Assembly: GCF_014695395.1 (NCBI RefSeq)
Contig: NZ_JACJOF010000007.1
Span: forward strand, 186,001 to 250,000
DNA from: Nodosilinea sp. FACHB-131
GTDB taxonomy: Bacteria; Cyanobacteriota; Cyanobacteriia; Phormidesmidales; Phormidesmidaceae
Direction of reading: 5' to 3'
DNA: 64,000 bases
The notes beneath the pieces were generated by a model. It was not told the DNA's origin. It did not search any database and saw nothing but the letters and a program-made list of their open reading frames with translations. Below, piece by piece: positions 17,716-26,747 of the stretch (positions are counted from its first letter, which is position 1; each line of letters begins with the position of its first letter). A program made the position numbers and the translations under genes.

Positions 17716-19230
17716 ATGTCGTCCCAAAAGCCTTTCCGCAACCCCAATCGTTCTTCTGGGTCGGAGCCTCGCCAAAATGCTGAGGGTTACCGAGGTGGCA
17801 GACCCCGCCAAGGTGGCGAGGGTAAGCCCCGTTATGACAGCGATAAACCTCGCTATGACAGCGGCAAGCCCCGTTCTAAGGATGACAAACCTCGCTACGG
17901 TGAGGGCAAACCCCGCTACGGCGACGAAAAGCCCCGCTATGACAGCGATAAACCCCGCTTCAAAGACGACAAGCCTCGCTACGAAGGTGGGAAGCCCCGG
18001 CAAGGGGGCGACAAGCCCCGTTATGGGGATGAGAAACCCCGCTATGCTGGCGACAAGCCCCGCTTCAAAGACGACAAACCTCGTTATGACAGCGGTAAAC
18101 CCCGCTTTAAGGACGACAAGCCTCGCTACGAAGGTGGGAAGCCCCGGCAAGGGGATGACAAGCCCCGCTATGACAGTGGCAAGCCTCGCTTCAAAGACGA
18201 TAAACCTCGCTATAGGGGCGACAAGCCTCGTTACGAGGGCGACAAACCTCGCTATGGCAGCGATAAGCCTCGTTATGAAGGCGGCAAGCCCCGCTATGAC
18301 GAAGGTAAGTCTCGCTATAAGGGCGTTGACCGTGCTGCCGCTGCTCCACGCTCGTTTGGAGTTGGCAGCCAGGGGGCGGGGGATGGCGACGATGTGCAGG
18401 ACGAAACCGATTTGATCTACGGTCGTCACGCTGTGGAAGCCGCTCTCCAAACTCAACGGCCCCTAAATCGCGTGTGGGTTAACGATCGCATCCGCTACGA
18501 TCCCCGGTTTTTACCGCTGATCGATGAGGCCAAGGCCAACGGCGCAGTGATTGATGAAGTAGACACGATACGGCTCAACCAGATCACCGGCGGCGCTAAC
18601 CATCAGGGGATCGCTGCCCAGGCCGCTGCTCACACCTACCACGATCTCGACGAGATGATCGAAACCGCCCTAGGAGCGGCTAAGGTGCCGGTGATTATTG
18701 CCGCCGACAGCATTACCGATCCCCACAATTTAGGAGCGATTATTCGCACTGCCGAAGCTCTGGGGGCTCAAGGGATCGTGATCCCCCAGCGGCGAGCGGT
18801 AGGGGTAACATCAACCGTGGCTAAAGTGGCTGCTGGCGCTCTCGAAAGTCTGCCCGTGGCGCGGGTCATTAACCTAAAGCGCGCCCTCGATGCCCTCAAG
18901 GAAAAGGGATTTTGGATCTATGGGCTGTCCTCAGAAGCGAGTCAGCCGGCGCACCGCACCACTTTTGACCGCCCAACGGTAATTGTGGTCGGGTCTGAGG
19001 GCAGCGGTCTCAGCCTCACTGTGCAGCAGAGCTGTGACACGCTGGTATCAATTCCATTACGAGGAATGGTTCCTAGCTTAAATGCATCGGTGGCTACAGG
19101 CATGGCTCTCTATGAGATCTATCGTCATCAATGGGTGGCCCAGGAGCAAATATCCTCTTTGCAAAATCAAAAGCAAGGCAGTATAACCAAAAATGGTGCG
19201 GCGTTGCCTAAGAATGGTCTAGAGCCGTAG
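17716..19230 (+). CDS. rlmB: TrmH/RlmB-type 2'-O-ribose RNA methyltransferase with repeat tail
   Basis: 504 residues. The C-terminal 270 form a SpoU/TrmH methyltransferase: substrate-binding part (LIYGRHAVEAALQT) then the trefoil-knot motifs NLGAIIRTAEALGAQGIV, VVGSEGSGLS and IPLRGMVPSLNASVATGMALYE. These match RlmB, which methylates G2251 of 23S rRNA. The first about 205 residues are disordered: after 36 residues come 24 heptapeptides of KPR[YF]xx[DG] type, dense in both Lys/Arg and Asp/Glu. Such extensions occur on some cyanobacterial relatives; here it doubles the protein. A 16-residue C-terminal extension is also low complexity. RNA-binding by the tail is inferred. Confidence 0.9.
   Translation: MSSQKPFRNPNRSSGSEPRQNAEGYRGGRPRQGGEGKPRYDSDKPRYDSGKPRSKDDKPRYGEGKPRYGDEKPRYDSDKPRFKDDKPRYEGGKPRQGGDKPRYGDEKPRYAGDKPRFKDDKPRYDSGKPRFKDDKPRYEGGKPRQGDDKPRYDSGKPRFKDDKPRYRGDKPRYEGDKPRYGSDKPRYEGGKPRYDEGKSRYKGVDRAAAAPRSFGVGSQGAGDGDDVQDETDLIYGRHAVEAALQTQRPLNRVWVNDRIRYDPRFLPLIDEAKANGAVIDEVDTIRLNQITGGANHQGIAAQAAAHTYHDLDEMIETALGAAKVPVIIAADSITDPHNLGAIIRTAEALGAQGIVIPQRRAVGVTSTVAKVAAGALESLPVARVINLKRALDALKEKGFWIYGLSSEASQPAHRTTFDRPTVIVVGSEGSGLSLTVQQSCDTLVSIPLRGMVPSLNASVATGMALYEIYRHQWVAQEQISSLQNQKQGSITKNGAALPKNGLEP
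17824..18327 (+). repeat. 24 tandem 21-bp units coding for heptapeptides
   Basis: Twenty-four consecutive 21-bp units with no phase break, beginning at Lys codon 17824. Twenty-three read KPR and the last KSR. Position 4 is mostly Tyr or Phe (Gln twice, Ser once) and position 7 Asp, Gly or Glu. Higher-order repetition is visible: the unit pair KPRFKDD-KPRYEGG and KPRQG recurs, suggesting duplication of multi-unit blocks. Codons vary synonymously between units, so the protein pattern is under selection. Confidence 0.97.
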
Positions 19231-19275
19231 CTATCCCTTGAGAGACATTTGAAACTAGGCAGATAGGCAGAAGCT

Positions 19276-19569
19276 ATGAACAACCTTTTAGGTCGCATTT
19301 TTAGTAGCATTTTAGGCCCGAGCAAAGCCTGGTGGGTCGAAATTAAGACCAGTCAGCCCGCTTGCACCTACTACTTTGGCCCCTTTGATAGCGAGTCTGA
19401 GGCCCACAGTGCCAAGGGCGGCTACGTCGAAGACTTGGAGCAGGAAGGGGCGCAAAACATTCAACTGGTAGTTTTGCTGTGCAGCCGCCCCAAGCAGCTC
19501 ACGATCACCGAGGAGTGGGATACTCCCGTAGAAGAATTTTCGACCCCTGCCCTTAGCGGTCAGCCCTAG
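19276..19569 (+). CDS. DUF1816 protein
   Basis: 97 residues of the cyanobacterial DUF1816 family, recognised from WWVEIKTSQPACTYYFGPF, EAHSAKGGYVEDLEQEGAQ and LTITEEW. The family resembles small CpcD-like capping domains only in size; its function is unknown. It lies 45 bp after rlmB and could be cotranscribed. The C-terminal 15 residues are less conserved. Confidence 0.85.
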   Translation: MNNLLGRIFSSILGPSKAWWVEIKTSQPACTYYFGPFDSESEAHSAKGGYVEDLEQEGAQNIQLVVLLCSRPKQLTITEEWDTPVEEFSTPALSGQP

Positions 19570-19810
19570 GAAACTGTAGTCATCGCCAAATCGGTGAGGA
19601 CATTCTGCCTAACCCCTTGAGTCATTGCTATAGGTCAATACGCCGCCCCAGTTCTTGCCAGTGGTAATGACTCGTGTGCAAAACGCAGTGGCTAACGCTA
19701 TGAATCAGTCGCTTAGAGTTTTCCTCCAAAAACGTTATAGGGCAGAACGCATACTCATTTTCTAAGCCTGTTGTGCTTAAGCTCTAGACAGCTATGGCAT
19801 TTGAGCGGGC

Positions 19811-20653
19811 TTATCTCGATTGGCTGTCAGTGTTTCGCAGCGTTAGCTCAGCTTCGTGCCGTTCTAACCAGATGTCAATATCGGCTAGCAATTGATCTGG
19901 AATTTCCCAGGGCAGCAGGTGGGCCGTGTTGGGGTAGCAGTGGCTTTCTGCCCTAGGCAGATGGTCAGCGGTTTCGAGGCTGGCCTGGGCAGTGATGTGG
20001 CAGTCGTCTGCTCCACAGAGCACTAGGCAGGGCACGGCGATCGCCCCTAGATCGGGTAGACGGTTATAGCGGCGGCCTAGGGCGCGGTTGAGGGCACGGT
20101 TCGCCAGGGGCGAAGTGCTTAAGTAAGCCCAAAAGCCTTCCTTTGCCAGACGGTGGTAAGCGTGGGGGGTATGCTGCCGCAGCAGGTATCGGTAGAGCGA
20201 TCGCGGCCCCAGCCCATAGCGCACCAGCCCATTGCCAGGAGCGATCACATTCAGGATTGATCCCAGACCGGTGTTGACCAGCTCCAGCCAGGTGGTGGGT
20301 GGGTGGGCACCCACGGGGCGGGCGGCCGTGGCAATGAGAATCAGCCCCGCCACCCGTTGAGGGTAGCGCAGTGCCAACTCCATCGCCAAAATGCCTCCCA
20401 GCGACCAGCCCAGCACCAGGCAGCGATCAATGCCCTGGGCATCGAGCAGCTCTACTAGATCTGTGAGGCTGTCGTCGAGGTCGAAGGGCGATCGCGTTTG
20501 GCTAGCGCCGTAGCCCCGCAGGTCAGGGGCTATGGTCTGGTAGCGATCGCTCAACCGTTCTATAAACACTCCCATGGTTTTGGCCGATCCCGGGTGCCCA
20601 TGCAGGCAAAGAATAGGAAAGCCCTTGCCCTGGATGGCGCAATGAAGTTTCAT
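19811..20653 (-). CDS. Alpha/beta-fold hydrolase
   Basis: 280 residues. Oxyanion-hole motif LHGHPGSAKTMG, nucleophile elbow GWSLGG with Ser, acid in CGADDCHI and catalytic His in NTAHLLPWE. Between strands lies a four-helix lid. The overall look is of the MhpC/haloalkane-type hydrolases, but the substrate cannot be read. ATG at 20653 gives a family-like start; the frame opens 33 bases earlier. It is followed by the lipoprotein on the same strand, 79 bp upstream. Confidence 0.9.
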   Translation of the reverse strand: MKLHCAIQGKGFPILCLHGHPGSAKTMGVFIERLSDRYQTIAPDLRGYGASQTRSPFDLDDSLTDLVELLDAQGIDRCLVLGWSLGGILAMELALRYPQRVAGLILIATAARPVGAHPPTTWLELVNTGLGSILNVIAPGNGLVRYGLGPRSLYRYLLRQHTPHAYHRLAKEGFWAYLSTSPLANRALNRALGRRYNRLPDLGAIAVPCLVLCGADDCHITAQASLETADHLPRAESHCYPNTAHLLPWEIPDQLLADIDIWLERHEAELTLRNTDSQSR

Positions 20654-20765
20654 GATGTCTGGCGATCCCCGCTGTAGCGCACCCAATTCACCATAGCCCG
20701 GCTAGGCGGGATGCTGCTAAATAACCTTGAGTTGGCGCTTAGCAAGCCGGCTTTAGTCTAGGGCT

Positions 20766-22355
20766 TTAGTCTTGGGCGGCAGGAGCGGTGGTAGCTAGCT
20801 CCGGGGTGGAAGCGGGCCGGCCCATGCAGAGTTCAGCGGCATCGTCTTTGCTTAGAGTGCCTAGATCAAGGCTGGGGTCATTCGGGCTAGAGGGGCTGAA
20901 CTTTGGCAGTGATGCTAGCGAGCCCTGAGCTTCAGCCGCAGTGGGCAAGAACTGACCACTAGGCGATAGGCAGTAGGCGATCGGCAATCCCTTGGCGGGA
21001 GTATTGGCTGTCGGAATCAGGTGAACTGTTTCGGGATCAACCTGGCTTTGGTGATGTAGGACTGGCGCTGCACCGTCCCTCAAGGCAGTGGCTTCAAGCT
21101 GAGCGGTTGGGTTGGGGAGAATGTCTGCCGGGTCAGCCTGTGAGGGCGCGATCGCCGCTTCTTCCGCCAGCGTGACCCTTGGGGTAGAGCTGACCTCAGC
21201 TGCCGATGGGGTCGGTTGAGGAGAAACGAGCTGAGGCTGAGGGGGGGCCGCGTTGAGGGGTAGGCTCTCGGGAAGGGCTCCGGAGGGAACCGCTGTGCCA
21301 GTTGCCGCCCCTGAGCGGACCGACTCCCACAGCACGGGCGACTGACCGGCTGGGCCAGGGTTGACCGCCGCTGACGCCACCTGGCTCTGGTGGTCGGCGG
21401 TGCCTGTCTGGCTAACTGGGCCTGGGGTAGGGGTCAGGGCTACGTTGCCGCTGGATTGATGGGCAACAGACTGGGCGGTCTGGGCTGGGGATGCTGTTCG
21501 CAGAGCATTGACGGGTGCCGGGTTGCTGATAGCAGCGGCATTAGGCGGGCTGCTAGGCTCAGAAGGTACGGCATTCTGACGGACAGCAACCTGAGGAGTT
21601 GTGGTTGCTCCAGGGATAGGGTCTGCTGGCCGGGATGCCACAGTTCCTCCGTGAAGCCTAGTGGTAGCGCTAGAGGTCTCTGCTTCGGCCTGGGCTACGG
21701 TCAACACGGGAGCCTGCTGTTGGGGTCGGGCGCTATAGCCCTGGTGCCCGAGTGGGGCAATGGGATAGGTGCGGGCTACGCTGGCCGACTGTGCTGGGGC
21801 CAAAGCGGCGCTGCTGAAACTAGGAGTATTGACGGGGGAAGGGTTTGCCTCGGGGGCAATGGGTGTAGGCCGAGAGGGTGCGGGCAGAGGGGTGATCCCC
21901 TGTGTGTTAAAGGTGTTGCCCTGGGTAACGTTAAAGGCTGGATTTTCCGCAGCTGCTGTTGGCTGAGAGAGATTGGGACGGGCTAAGGCTGCCGGTTGGG
22001 GAGCGGTCGCCAGCGGGGTTGACGACGATAGGCGAGCACCCTGCTGGCCCCGCAGGCGCTGTAGCCGATCGCGCAGGGCTGCCGCCTGAGGGATGTCGCC
22101 ATTGTTCCTAGCTGTGGTAGAAGCCGCGCCCACAGCCGGGTTAAGACGATAGCTGCCTTGAATGACCTGACGAGGGCGCACTTCGGGGCGGGCCATGGGG
22201 CTAGAAGCTGTGGCTGTGAGCCCTGGTTGAGCCTTGATTTCGGCGGCGTCCCCATCGGGGGGAGCCGTGCTCGGGTTAGGAGAGCTGGATTGTTCGGCAC
22301 TACAGGCCGCCAAAGCCAGTAGCCCGCTGCATGATGCTAGAGCCCAGACACGCAT
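20766..22355 (-). CDS. Pro/Ala/Ser-rich lipoprotein of unknown function
   Basis: 529 residues. Type II signal with lipobox LAAC (Cys18) predicts a lipid-anchored exported protein. The rest is low complexity: long Ala/Pro/Ser/Thr/Gln stretches with few hydrophobics, no clear domain, and one modest patch HLIPTANTPAKGLPIAYCLSP near 450. A C-terminal segment has LGTLSKDDAAELCMG. I do not recognise the family. The architecture suggests a periplasmic spacer or cell-wall-spanning anchor. It is divergent from the EamA gene by 163 bp. Many antisense frames are open simply because of composition. Confidence 0.75.
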   Translation of the reverse strand: MRVWALASCSGLLALAACSAEQSSSPNPSTAPPDGDAAEIKAQPGLTATASSPMARPEVRPRQVIQGSYRLNPAVGAASTTARNNGDIPQAAALRDRLQRLRGQQGARLSSSTPLATAPQPAALARPNLSQPTAAAENPAFNVTQGNTFNTQGITPLPAPSRPTPIAPEANPSPVNTPSFSSAALAPAQSASVARTYPIAPLGHQGYSARPQQQAPVLTVAQAEAETSSATTRLHGGTVASRPADPIPGATTTPQVAVRQNAVPSEPSSPPNAAAISNPAPVNALRTASPAQTAQSVAHQSSGNVALTPTPGPVSQTGTADHQSQVASAAVNPGPAGQSPVLWESVRSGAATGTAVPSGALPESLPLNAAPPQPQLVSPQPTPSAAEVSSTPRVTLAEEAAIAPSQADPADILPNPTAQLEATALRDGAAPVLHHQSQVDPETVHLIPTANTPAKGLPIAYCLSPSGQFLPTAAEAQGSLASLPKFSPSSPNDPSLDLGTLSKDDAAELCMGRPASTPELATTAPAAQD

Positions 22356-22518
22356 AACTCAGATTTTCCTAGGATTGGTCAGACTGTCTTGGTTCTCTCT
22401 ACGGCGATCGCCCCCTCGATCAGCACATTCCTGGGGCAGAAGTGTAAAGATTCTGTTGCATTCCGCTATGGTGACATTACGCAAAATTTAAACGTTGTAA
22501 AGCAGGTCTTACCTAGTT

Positions 22519-23397
22519 ATGCGAGGTGAACTAGCGGCCCTAACGGCGGCCTTTCTGTGGGCGGTTGCCACGGTGGTGTTTGGGCAGCTAGGCAAGGCGC
22601 TGTCGCCGCTGGTGCTCAACTTGGCCAAGGGGGCGATCGCCCTGGTGCTGCTCTCCCTCACCCTGGTGCTGATTGGCCAGAGTGCGGCAGGCCTGGATCG
22701 TCAAGCTGTAAGCATTCTGGCCCTCAGTGGCGTGATTGGCATTGGCTTGGGCGATACGGCTTACTTTGCCGCCATCAACCACCTCGGTCCTCGGCGGGCG
22801 CTGCTGCTCGAAACCTTGGCTCCGCCCCTGGCCGCCCTGCTGGCCCTGGTGTTTTTGCAGGAAACCCTTAGCGGTCGCGCCTGGCTGGGCATGGGCCTCA
22901 CCCTGACCGGAGTGGTTTGGGTCATTGCTGAGCGCGTGCCGGGGGCAGCCTCTGTCCGAGCCGATTACCAAGGCGTGCTGTATGGGGTGCTGGCGGCTCT
23001 GGGGCAAGCCACCGGGGCGGTGATGTCGCGGGCCGTGCTGGCCGGTACTGAGGTTGCCCCCATGTGGAGCTCACTACTGCGGCTGGGGGGTGGCTTCGTT
23101 ATCATTGTGGGAATTTTGCGATCGCAGGGGCCAGTAGTGGGGCAGCTCAGGCCCCTGCGATCGCCCAAATTGCTAGCCGGGGTAGCGCTGGCGGCGGGCT
23201 TCGGCACCTACCTGGCGATTTACCTGCAGCAGATGGCGCTGAAATATGCCGCTACTGGTGTCGCCCAGGCGCTAACCTCTACCAGCCCGCTGTTTGTGCT
23301 GCCCCTGGCGGCGGCCCTGGGCGATCGCGTCAGCCTACGGGCAGTGGTGGGGGCAGTGGTGGCCCTACTGGGCATCGGCATTCTAGTGAATGGCTAG
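22519..23397 (+). CDS. EamA/DMT-family permease
   Basis: 292 residues with ten predicted membrane helices in two EamA repeats. The first repeat begins GELAALTAAFLWAVATVVFGQ and ends with GLTLTGVVWV; the second begins GVLYGVLAALGQATGAVMSR and ends GAVVALLGIGILV. The conserved Pro and the repeat-ending helix pairs are visible. Members export metabolites such as amino acids or nucleosides; the substrate cannot be assigned. It is adjacent to the HugZ-like gene in convergent orientation. Confidence 0.9.
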   Translation: MRGELAALTAAFLWAVATVVFGQLGKALSPLVLNLAKGAIALVLLSLTLVLIGQSAAGLDRQAVSILALSGVIGIGLGDTAYFAAINHLGPRRALLLETLAPPLAALLALVFLQETLSGRAWLGMGLTLTGVVWVIAERVPGAASVRADYQGVLYGVLAALGQATGAVMSRAVLAGTEVAPMWSSLLRLGGGFVIIVGILRSQGPVVGQLRPLRSPKLLAGVALAAGFGTYLAIYLQQMALKYAATGVAQALTSTSPLFVLPLAAALGDRVSLRAVVGAVVALLGIGILVNG

Positions 23398-23406
23398 GCA
23401 AAACGC

Positions 23407-23919
23407 TTAAGCCAGGGCGTTATCGGGGCCGGTTTGGGGTGGGCCGATTAGCTGGCTCAAATTCTCAGGGTCAACGGCGTAGGCAGCCCCAAACCCCATC
23501 ACAAACCGCCCCGCCTGGGGGCTGAGGCAAAAAATTTGAAAGTCATCGAGCGACCGCAGCATGGGGATAATGTCTCCAAAGCGCTGCTCAAAGCGATCGG
23601 CCACCGCGTCCCACGTGGCGGTACCTCGGGGCAGCAAGCTGGCCTGGCAGTCGTAGGCAATGCGCTGCCGGGCAAACGCCTGAGGGGCAACTGCCTCATC
23701 TTCGATCAGCAGAATGCTCGCTAAACCACTGGTTTGCAGGTTCGCTGTGTGGGCCGACAGGCCACTGGTGAAGATATAGATTTGGTAGTCTGCGTCCATC
23801 ACATAGGGCGCGTAGCTGGCGTGGGGCAGCCCAGCGCTGTTGACGGTGCTCAGCATCAAGCTGTGTACCCGGGCGGGCAAGTCTTGGTAGGCCGCTAAAA
23901 CCGCTGCAAAACTAGGCAT
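23407..23919 (-). CDS. HugZ-like pyridoxamine-oxidase-fold protein
   Basis: 170 residues of split-barrel flavin-reductase fold (PNPOx-like). Features: HSLMLSTVNSAGLPHASYAP, YIFTSGLSAHTANL, and the C-terminal GRFVMGFGAAYAVDPENL, which matches HugZ heme-utilisation proteins. HugZ binds and degrades heme in some bacteria; here the role is inferred. Length is shorter than HugZ with its extra domain. No heme-uptake genes are nearby. Confidence 0.8.
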   Translation of the reverse strand: MPSFAAVLAAYQDLPARVHSLMLSTVNSAGLPHASYAPYVMDADYQIYIFTSGLSAHTANLQTSGLASILLIEDEAVAPQAFARQRIAYDCQASLLPRGTATWDAVADRFEQRFGDIIPMLRSLDDFQIFCLSPQAGRFVMGFGAAYAVDPENLSQLIGPPQTGPDNALA

Positions 23920-24015
23920 TGGCGAATGGCAGTAAGCTATAGAAACAACGGATTGGGGCTGTGCCGCAGCGGCGGCTTAGCGCTACAGTAATTGAGTTTT
24001 GGCACTCTGGATATT

Positions 24016-24594
24016 ATGTCGCGTTTATCTCGTCAAGTTCAGCCCGCTGAAGCCTACCTAGGCAAACTGACCCCGGCTGATTGGGCGACGCTAGCCAAAC
24101 GCGATGTGTTGGTGAAGGGCGGCAAGGGCCAGTACGGAATCATGGCGGCGACCCCCGTGTCCCACGCCATGGCTTGGAACGTGCTGACCGACTACGATAA
24201 CTTCTACCAATTTTTGCCAACGGTGGTGAAAAGCCGCGTAGTTGAAACTGACGGCGATCGCACCGTGGTCGAGCAGCTCGATCGCCGCCGCATTTTGCTC
24301 TCCACTATGGAATCAACGGTGCTGACCGAAAATTTGGAGCTAGACGGTCAGCAGATCAGCTTCCGACTGCTCAAGGGCAACTTGGAGTACATGTACGGGC
24401 ACTGGCGCATCGATACCGCCACCCTAGCGCCGGGCACTGAGCCGGTGCGGTTACTCTCGCAACAGGTGCGAGCCGAAGCGGATGTCGGTCCTTTTAAGTC
24501 AATGTTCTATAACCTGTTTGAGGCTGGCTTAGTTGACACCATCAAGGCTCTGCGTGGCGAGATGGAGCGCAGAGCCGCTTCGCCTAATCTTTAG
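24016..24594 (+). CDS. SRPBCC (START-like) protein
   Basis: 192 residues from ATG 24016; a TTG at 23992 opens the frame. The SRPBCC/polyketide-cyclase domain is read from VSHAMAWNVLTDYDNFYQFLPTVVKSR, in which the WxVLTDY helix and FLP turn are typical, and from a C-terminal helix FEAGLVDTIKALRGEMERR. The domain makes a lipid or ligand cavity; ligand unknown. Similar proteins are common in cyanobacteria and plastids. Confidence 0.85.
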   Translation: MSRLSRQVQPAEAYLGKLTPADWATLAKRDVLVKGGKGQYGIMAATPVSHAMAWNVLTDYDNFYQFLPTVVKSRVVETDGDRTVVEQLDRRRILLSTMESTVLTENLELDGQQISFRLLKGNLEYMYGHWRIDTATLAPGTEPVRLLSQQVRAEADVGPFKSMFYNLFEAGLVDTIKALRGEMERRAASPNL

Positions 24595-24928
24595 GAAACA
24601 TAAAGTCTTAGGCATTTTTACGCAGATCAGAGCAAAAAGGTCGACGGCCGCCGCAACTTGTTCGATACTTAAAAGCAATGATCCCCAACGCTTTGCGATA
24701 TAAGCGTTAGGGTAGTCTTATCAGAGCCTAAGCCAAACTCAAGGCTGACTCCTTACAGTTTGTAATGTTTATCCGGATGCAATTGTTCCGGGAATCCTAC
24801 GAAGTGATTGTAAGGAATTCATAAAGACCCCTTAGATTGTGACCCTAGCTATGGGTACTCTCAAGGAAGGTGAAGGTGCTGCTGCCGGCTAATCGTTCTT
24901 CTGGTCGTTTGATTCTGGTCTTTGGGAC
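24595..24928. other. 334-bp gap without a recognised gene
   Basis: Holds an imperfect inverted repeat around 24688-24713 (AACGCTT and AAGCGTT with flanking C/G) and a segment rich in TTGTAA motifs near 24760-24820. A promoter for the next gene is likely but no convincing -35/-10 pair stands out. An octamer AGGAAACA at 24593-24600 lies in a short AT-stem loop and is treated as chance. Confidence 0.35.
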
Positions 24929-25255
24929 ATGCAAACTCCGCTTTCCACTAACCTCAGCCGCTACGCCCCAGCCGTCGATCATTTGCTGTTCTACAAGATC
25001 GTCCCCGATGCCGACGGCATCCGGTTGCGCATTTGGGAAAGTGCCACTGACCTAGATCAAAGCCCATCTCCCTACCTCTACATCCTCAATCTGCGGGTAG
25101 AGTCCATGGCAGAGGCTAAGAAGCGCTTAAAGGCTCACTTGGCGCTCAACGGGGGAACTCTATCCGTTGGTCAAGAGCTGCCTCAAAAAGGCAAAGTCAA
25201 ACTTCTGCCCTATCCCACTTGGGATGGCACTGAAGGCATGGAAGACAGCTACTAA
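24929..25255 (+). CDS. Hypothetical protein
   Basis: 108 residues, unrecognised. Soluble and mixed alpha/beta: an early strand pair HLLFYKIVPDADGIRLRIWES, then YLYILNLRVESMAEAKKRLKAHLA, and a tail ending GMEDSY. No signal, cysteines or repeats. Codon use matches neighbours, and the product is coherent, so I think it is real. The start is weakly supported, with only GGGAC near the ATG. Confidence 0.65.
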   Translation: MQTPLSTNLSRYAPAVDHLLFYKIVPDADGIRLRIWESATDLDQSPSPYLYILNLRVESMAEAKKRLKAHLALNGGTLSVGQELPQKGKVKLLPYPTWDGTEGMEDSY

Positions 25256-25302
25256 CGTACTCCGGCGGACCAAGAGACGAATCTATCTTTGGTTATAGAT
25301 CG

Positions 25303-25320
25303 CTAGGTCTATAGACCTAG
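25303..25320. repeat. 18-bp perfect palindrome between convergent genes
   Basis: CTAGGTCT/AGACCTAG read outward from a central TA step; the whole 18-mer equals its reverse complement. It sits in the 91-bp gap between the hypothetical gene and the IctB-like gene, beside a CTAT...ATAG pair. Being convergent, it is more likely a terminator part or a cruciform than an operator. Confidence 0.6.
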
Positions 25321-25346
25321 GCCGGTTAGCTGTTCCAGTTAACTGG

Positions 25347-26747
25347 CTATTCCTGGCGCACCTTGAAGGAGCGACCGCTCCACACCTGCTGCGCTGGATA
25401 GTAGCTGGCTACTAGGGCGATCGCCATCCACCACAGCGTACTGATTTGAGGCCGATACATTACTGTGTCGGCGATGCCCTGGCCGAGGATGCCGGTGATC
25501 GAGGCGATCGCCCCCATCAGCCAGTAGCCCTGCTGATCCTGCGTGGCCCTCAGTCGCTGAAGCTGCACCCAGCCCTGATGGAAAATCAGCAGCAGCAGCC
25601 ATAGAAACGCCGTCAACCCAATGATGCCCCCCTCGACCAGCACCTCTAAAAAGACTGAGTAGGCACTCAAAGCGGTGTAGCGAGGCCGCTGAAAGAGGGG
25701 ATAGATTGCATTAAAGGCGTCATTGCCGGGGCCGATGCCCAAAATAGGGCGGGCGTAAATCATGTCGATGACGGCAGCCCATACATTCATCCGGAAGTTA
25801 TTGCTGCTGTCGGCTCGACCGACAAAGATACTCAACACCCGCGCCCGCAGCGAATCAACCGAAATTACCCCTGCTATGACTACCGCCGCTGCTCCACCCA
25901 GCAATAGCGGCAGCGCCCAACGCTTCCAGAAAGGCGAAAACCAAATACTCCAGTACTGCACCACCAGCGTCATCAGCACAAAGCCCGCGATCAAAAAGCC
26001 AATCCAGCCGCCGCGGCTGAGGGTCAAAATCAGGCATAGCGTGTTCACTAGGGTGGCCAAAATGGCTAGCCCCTTTGGCACCCAACGAGGCCAGGCAAAC
26101 ACGGCCGCAGCACTCAACATCACCCCTGGAATGAGGTAGCCTGCCAACAGGTTAGGGTTGCCCAGAAAGCTGTACACCCGCGTCACATCGGCCACTGCCG
26201 AGTTGCTGTCTACCCAGGTAGCCAGGGCGGTCGCCCCAAAAAAATATTGCCGCAGGCCGTATATCGCTACGGGTAAGGTGGTCAGAATATAGGCCAAAAT
26301 CAGTAGGCCCCGGGCCTGAGGCCGCCGCGCCACCCGCGCAATTAGCAAAAACAGCAAGATATTGAGCGTCAGCTTGATCAGCCCGCTGACGGCTGCCCCC
26401 CGCACCGGCGAAAAAGCCGTGGCCAGCACCATCACTCCCCAGTAGACCGCCACCGTCAGGTGAACCGGCGACAAGCCCGCCCCGGCTTCATCGGTGAGGG
26501 TGAGCAAGGTCCACAGGGCTGCCGCCTCCAGCAGCAGCACCCCAATTAGCGTGGTCGAGACGTAGGGAGCCAGGGCAAACAGCAGCACCACAATAGCCAG
26601 GCCAATCCAGTCGCCCCAGCGCAGCAGCCAGCTGCCCTGCCGCCACCGCCGCAGCGGGGCCAGCAGCCGGTGGATCAGGCTGGCATCGCGCCACTGTTCT
26701 AGGGCAAAACCAGAGAGGGTGAGCTGTTGCCAAAAGTCAGTCAGCAT
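25347..26747 (-). CDS. ictB: IctB-like O-antigen ligase family membrane protein
   Basis: 466 residues with about ten membrane helices. It matches the IctB family: opening LTLSGFALEQWRDASLIHRL, the loop TWVDSNSAVADVTRVYSFLGNPNLLAGY in parts, and the Wzy/WaaL-type periplasmic stretch PILGIGPGNDAFN. IctB was first named for inorganic-carbon accumulation in Synechococcus and is also suggested to be an O-antigen ligase-like enzyme; the carbon role is disputed. Length agrees. The gene stands alone between a convergent neighbour and a 327-bp upstream region. The first helix begins after about 45 cytoplasmic residues. Confidence 0.9.
   Translation of the reverse strand: MLTDFWQQLTLSGFALEQWRDASLIHRLLAPLRRWRQGSWLLRWGDWIGLAIVVLLFALAPYVSTTLIGVLLLEAAALWTLLTLTDEAGAGLSPVHLTVAVYWGVMVLATAFSPVRGAAVSGLIKLTLNILLFLLIARVARRPQARGLLILAYILTTLPVAIYGLRQYFFGATALATWVDSNSAVADVTRVYSFLGNPNLLAGYLIPGVMLSAAAVFAWPRWVPKGLAILATLVNTLCLILTLSRGGWIGFLIAGFVLMTLVVQYWSIWFSPFWKRWALPLLLGGAAAVVIAGVISVDSLRARVLSIFVGRADSSNNFRMNVWAAVIDMIYARPILGIGPGNDAFNAIYPLFQRPRYTALSAYSVFLEVLVEGGIIGLTAFLWLLLLIFHQGWVQLQRLRATQDQQGYWLMGAIASITGILGQGIADTVMYRPQISTLWWMAIALVASYYPAQQVWSGRSFKVRQE

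Noticed and set aside
17824-18327. Possible CRISPR array
   Set aside because: Units are contiguous and in frame with no spacers.
17701-18456. Long minus-strand open frame opposite the rlmB repeats
   Set aside because: It is open because the 21-bp repeat lacks stops on that strand; no homology-like features, and the plus strand is clearly coding.
21390-21986. Plus-strand 198-codon frame inside the lipoprotein gene
   Set aside because: Antisense shadow of Gly-rich composition; the minus frame has a lipobox and start.
24593-24600. AGGAAACA loop motif like Yfr2-type small RNAs
   Set aside because: Stem is short and AT-rich and overlaps a stop codon; no second motif or terminator fits.
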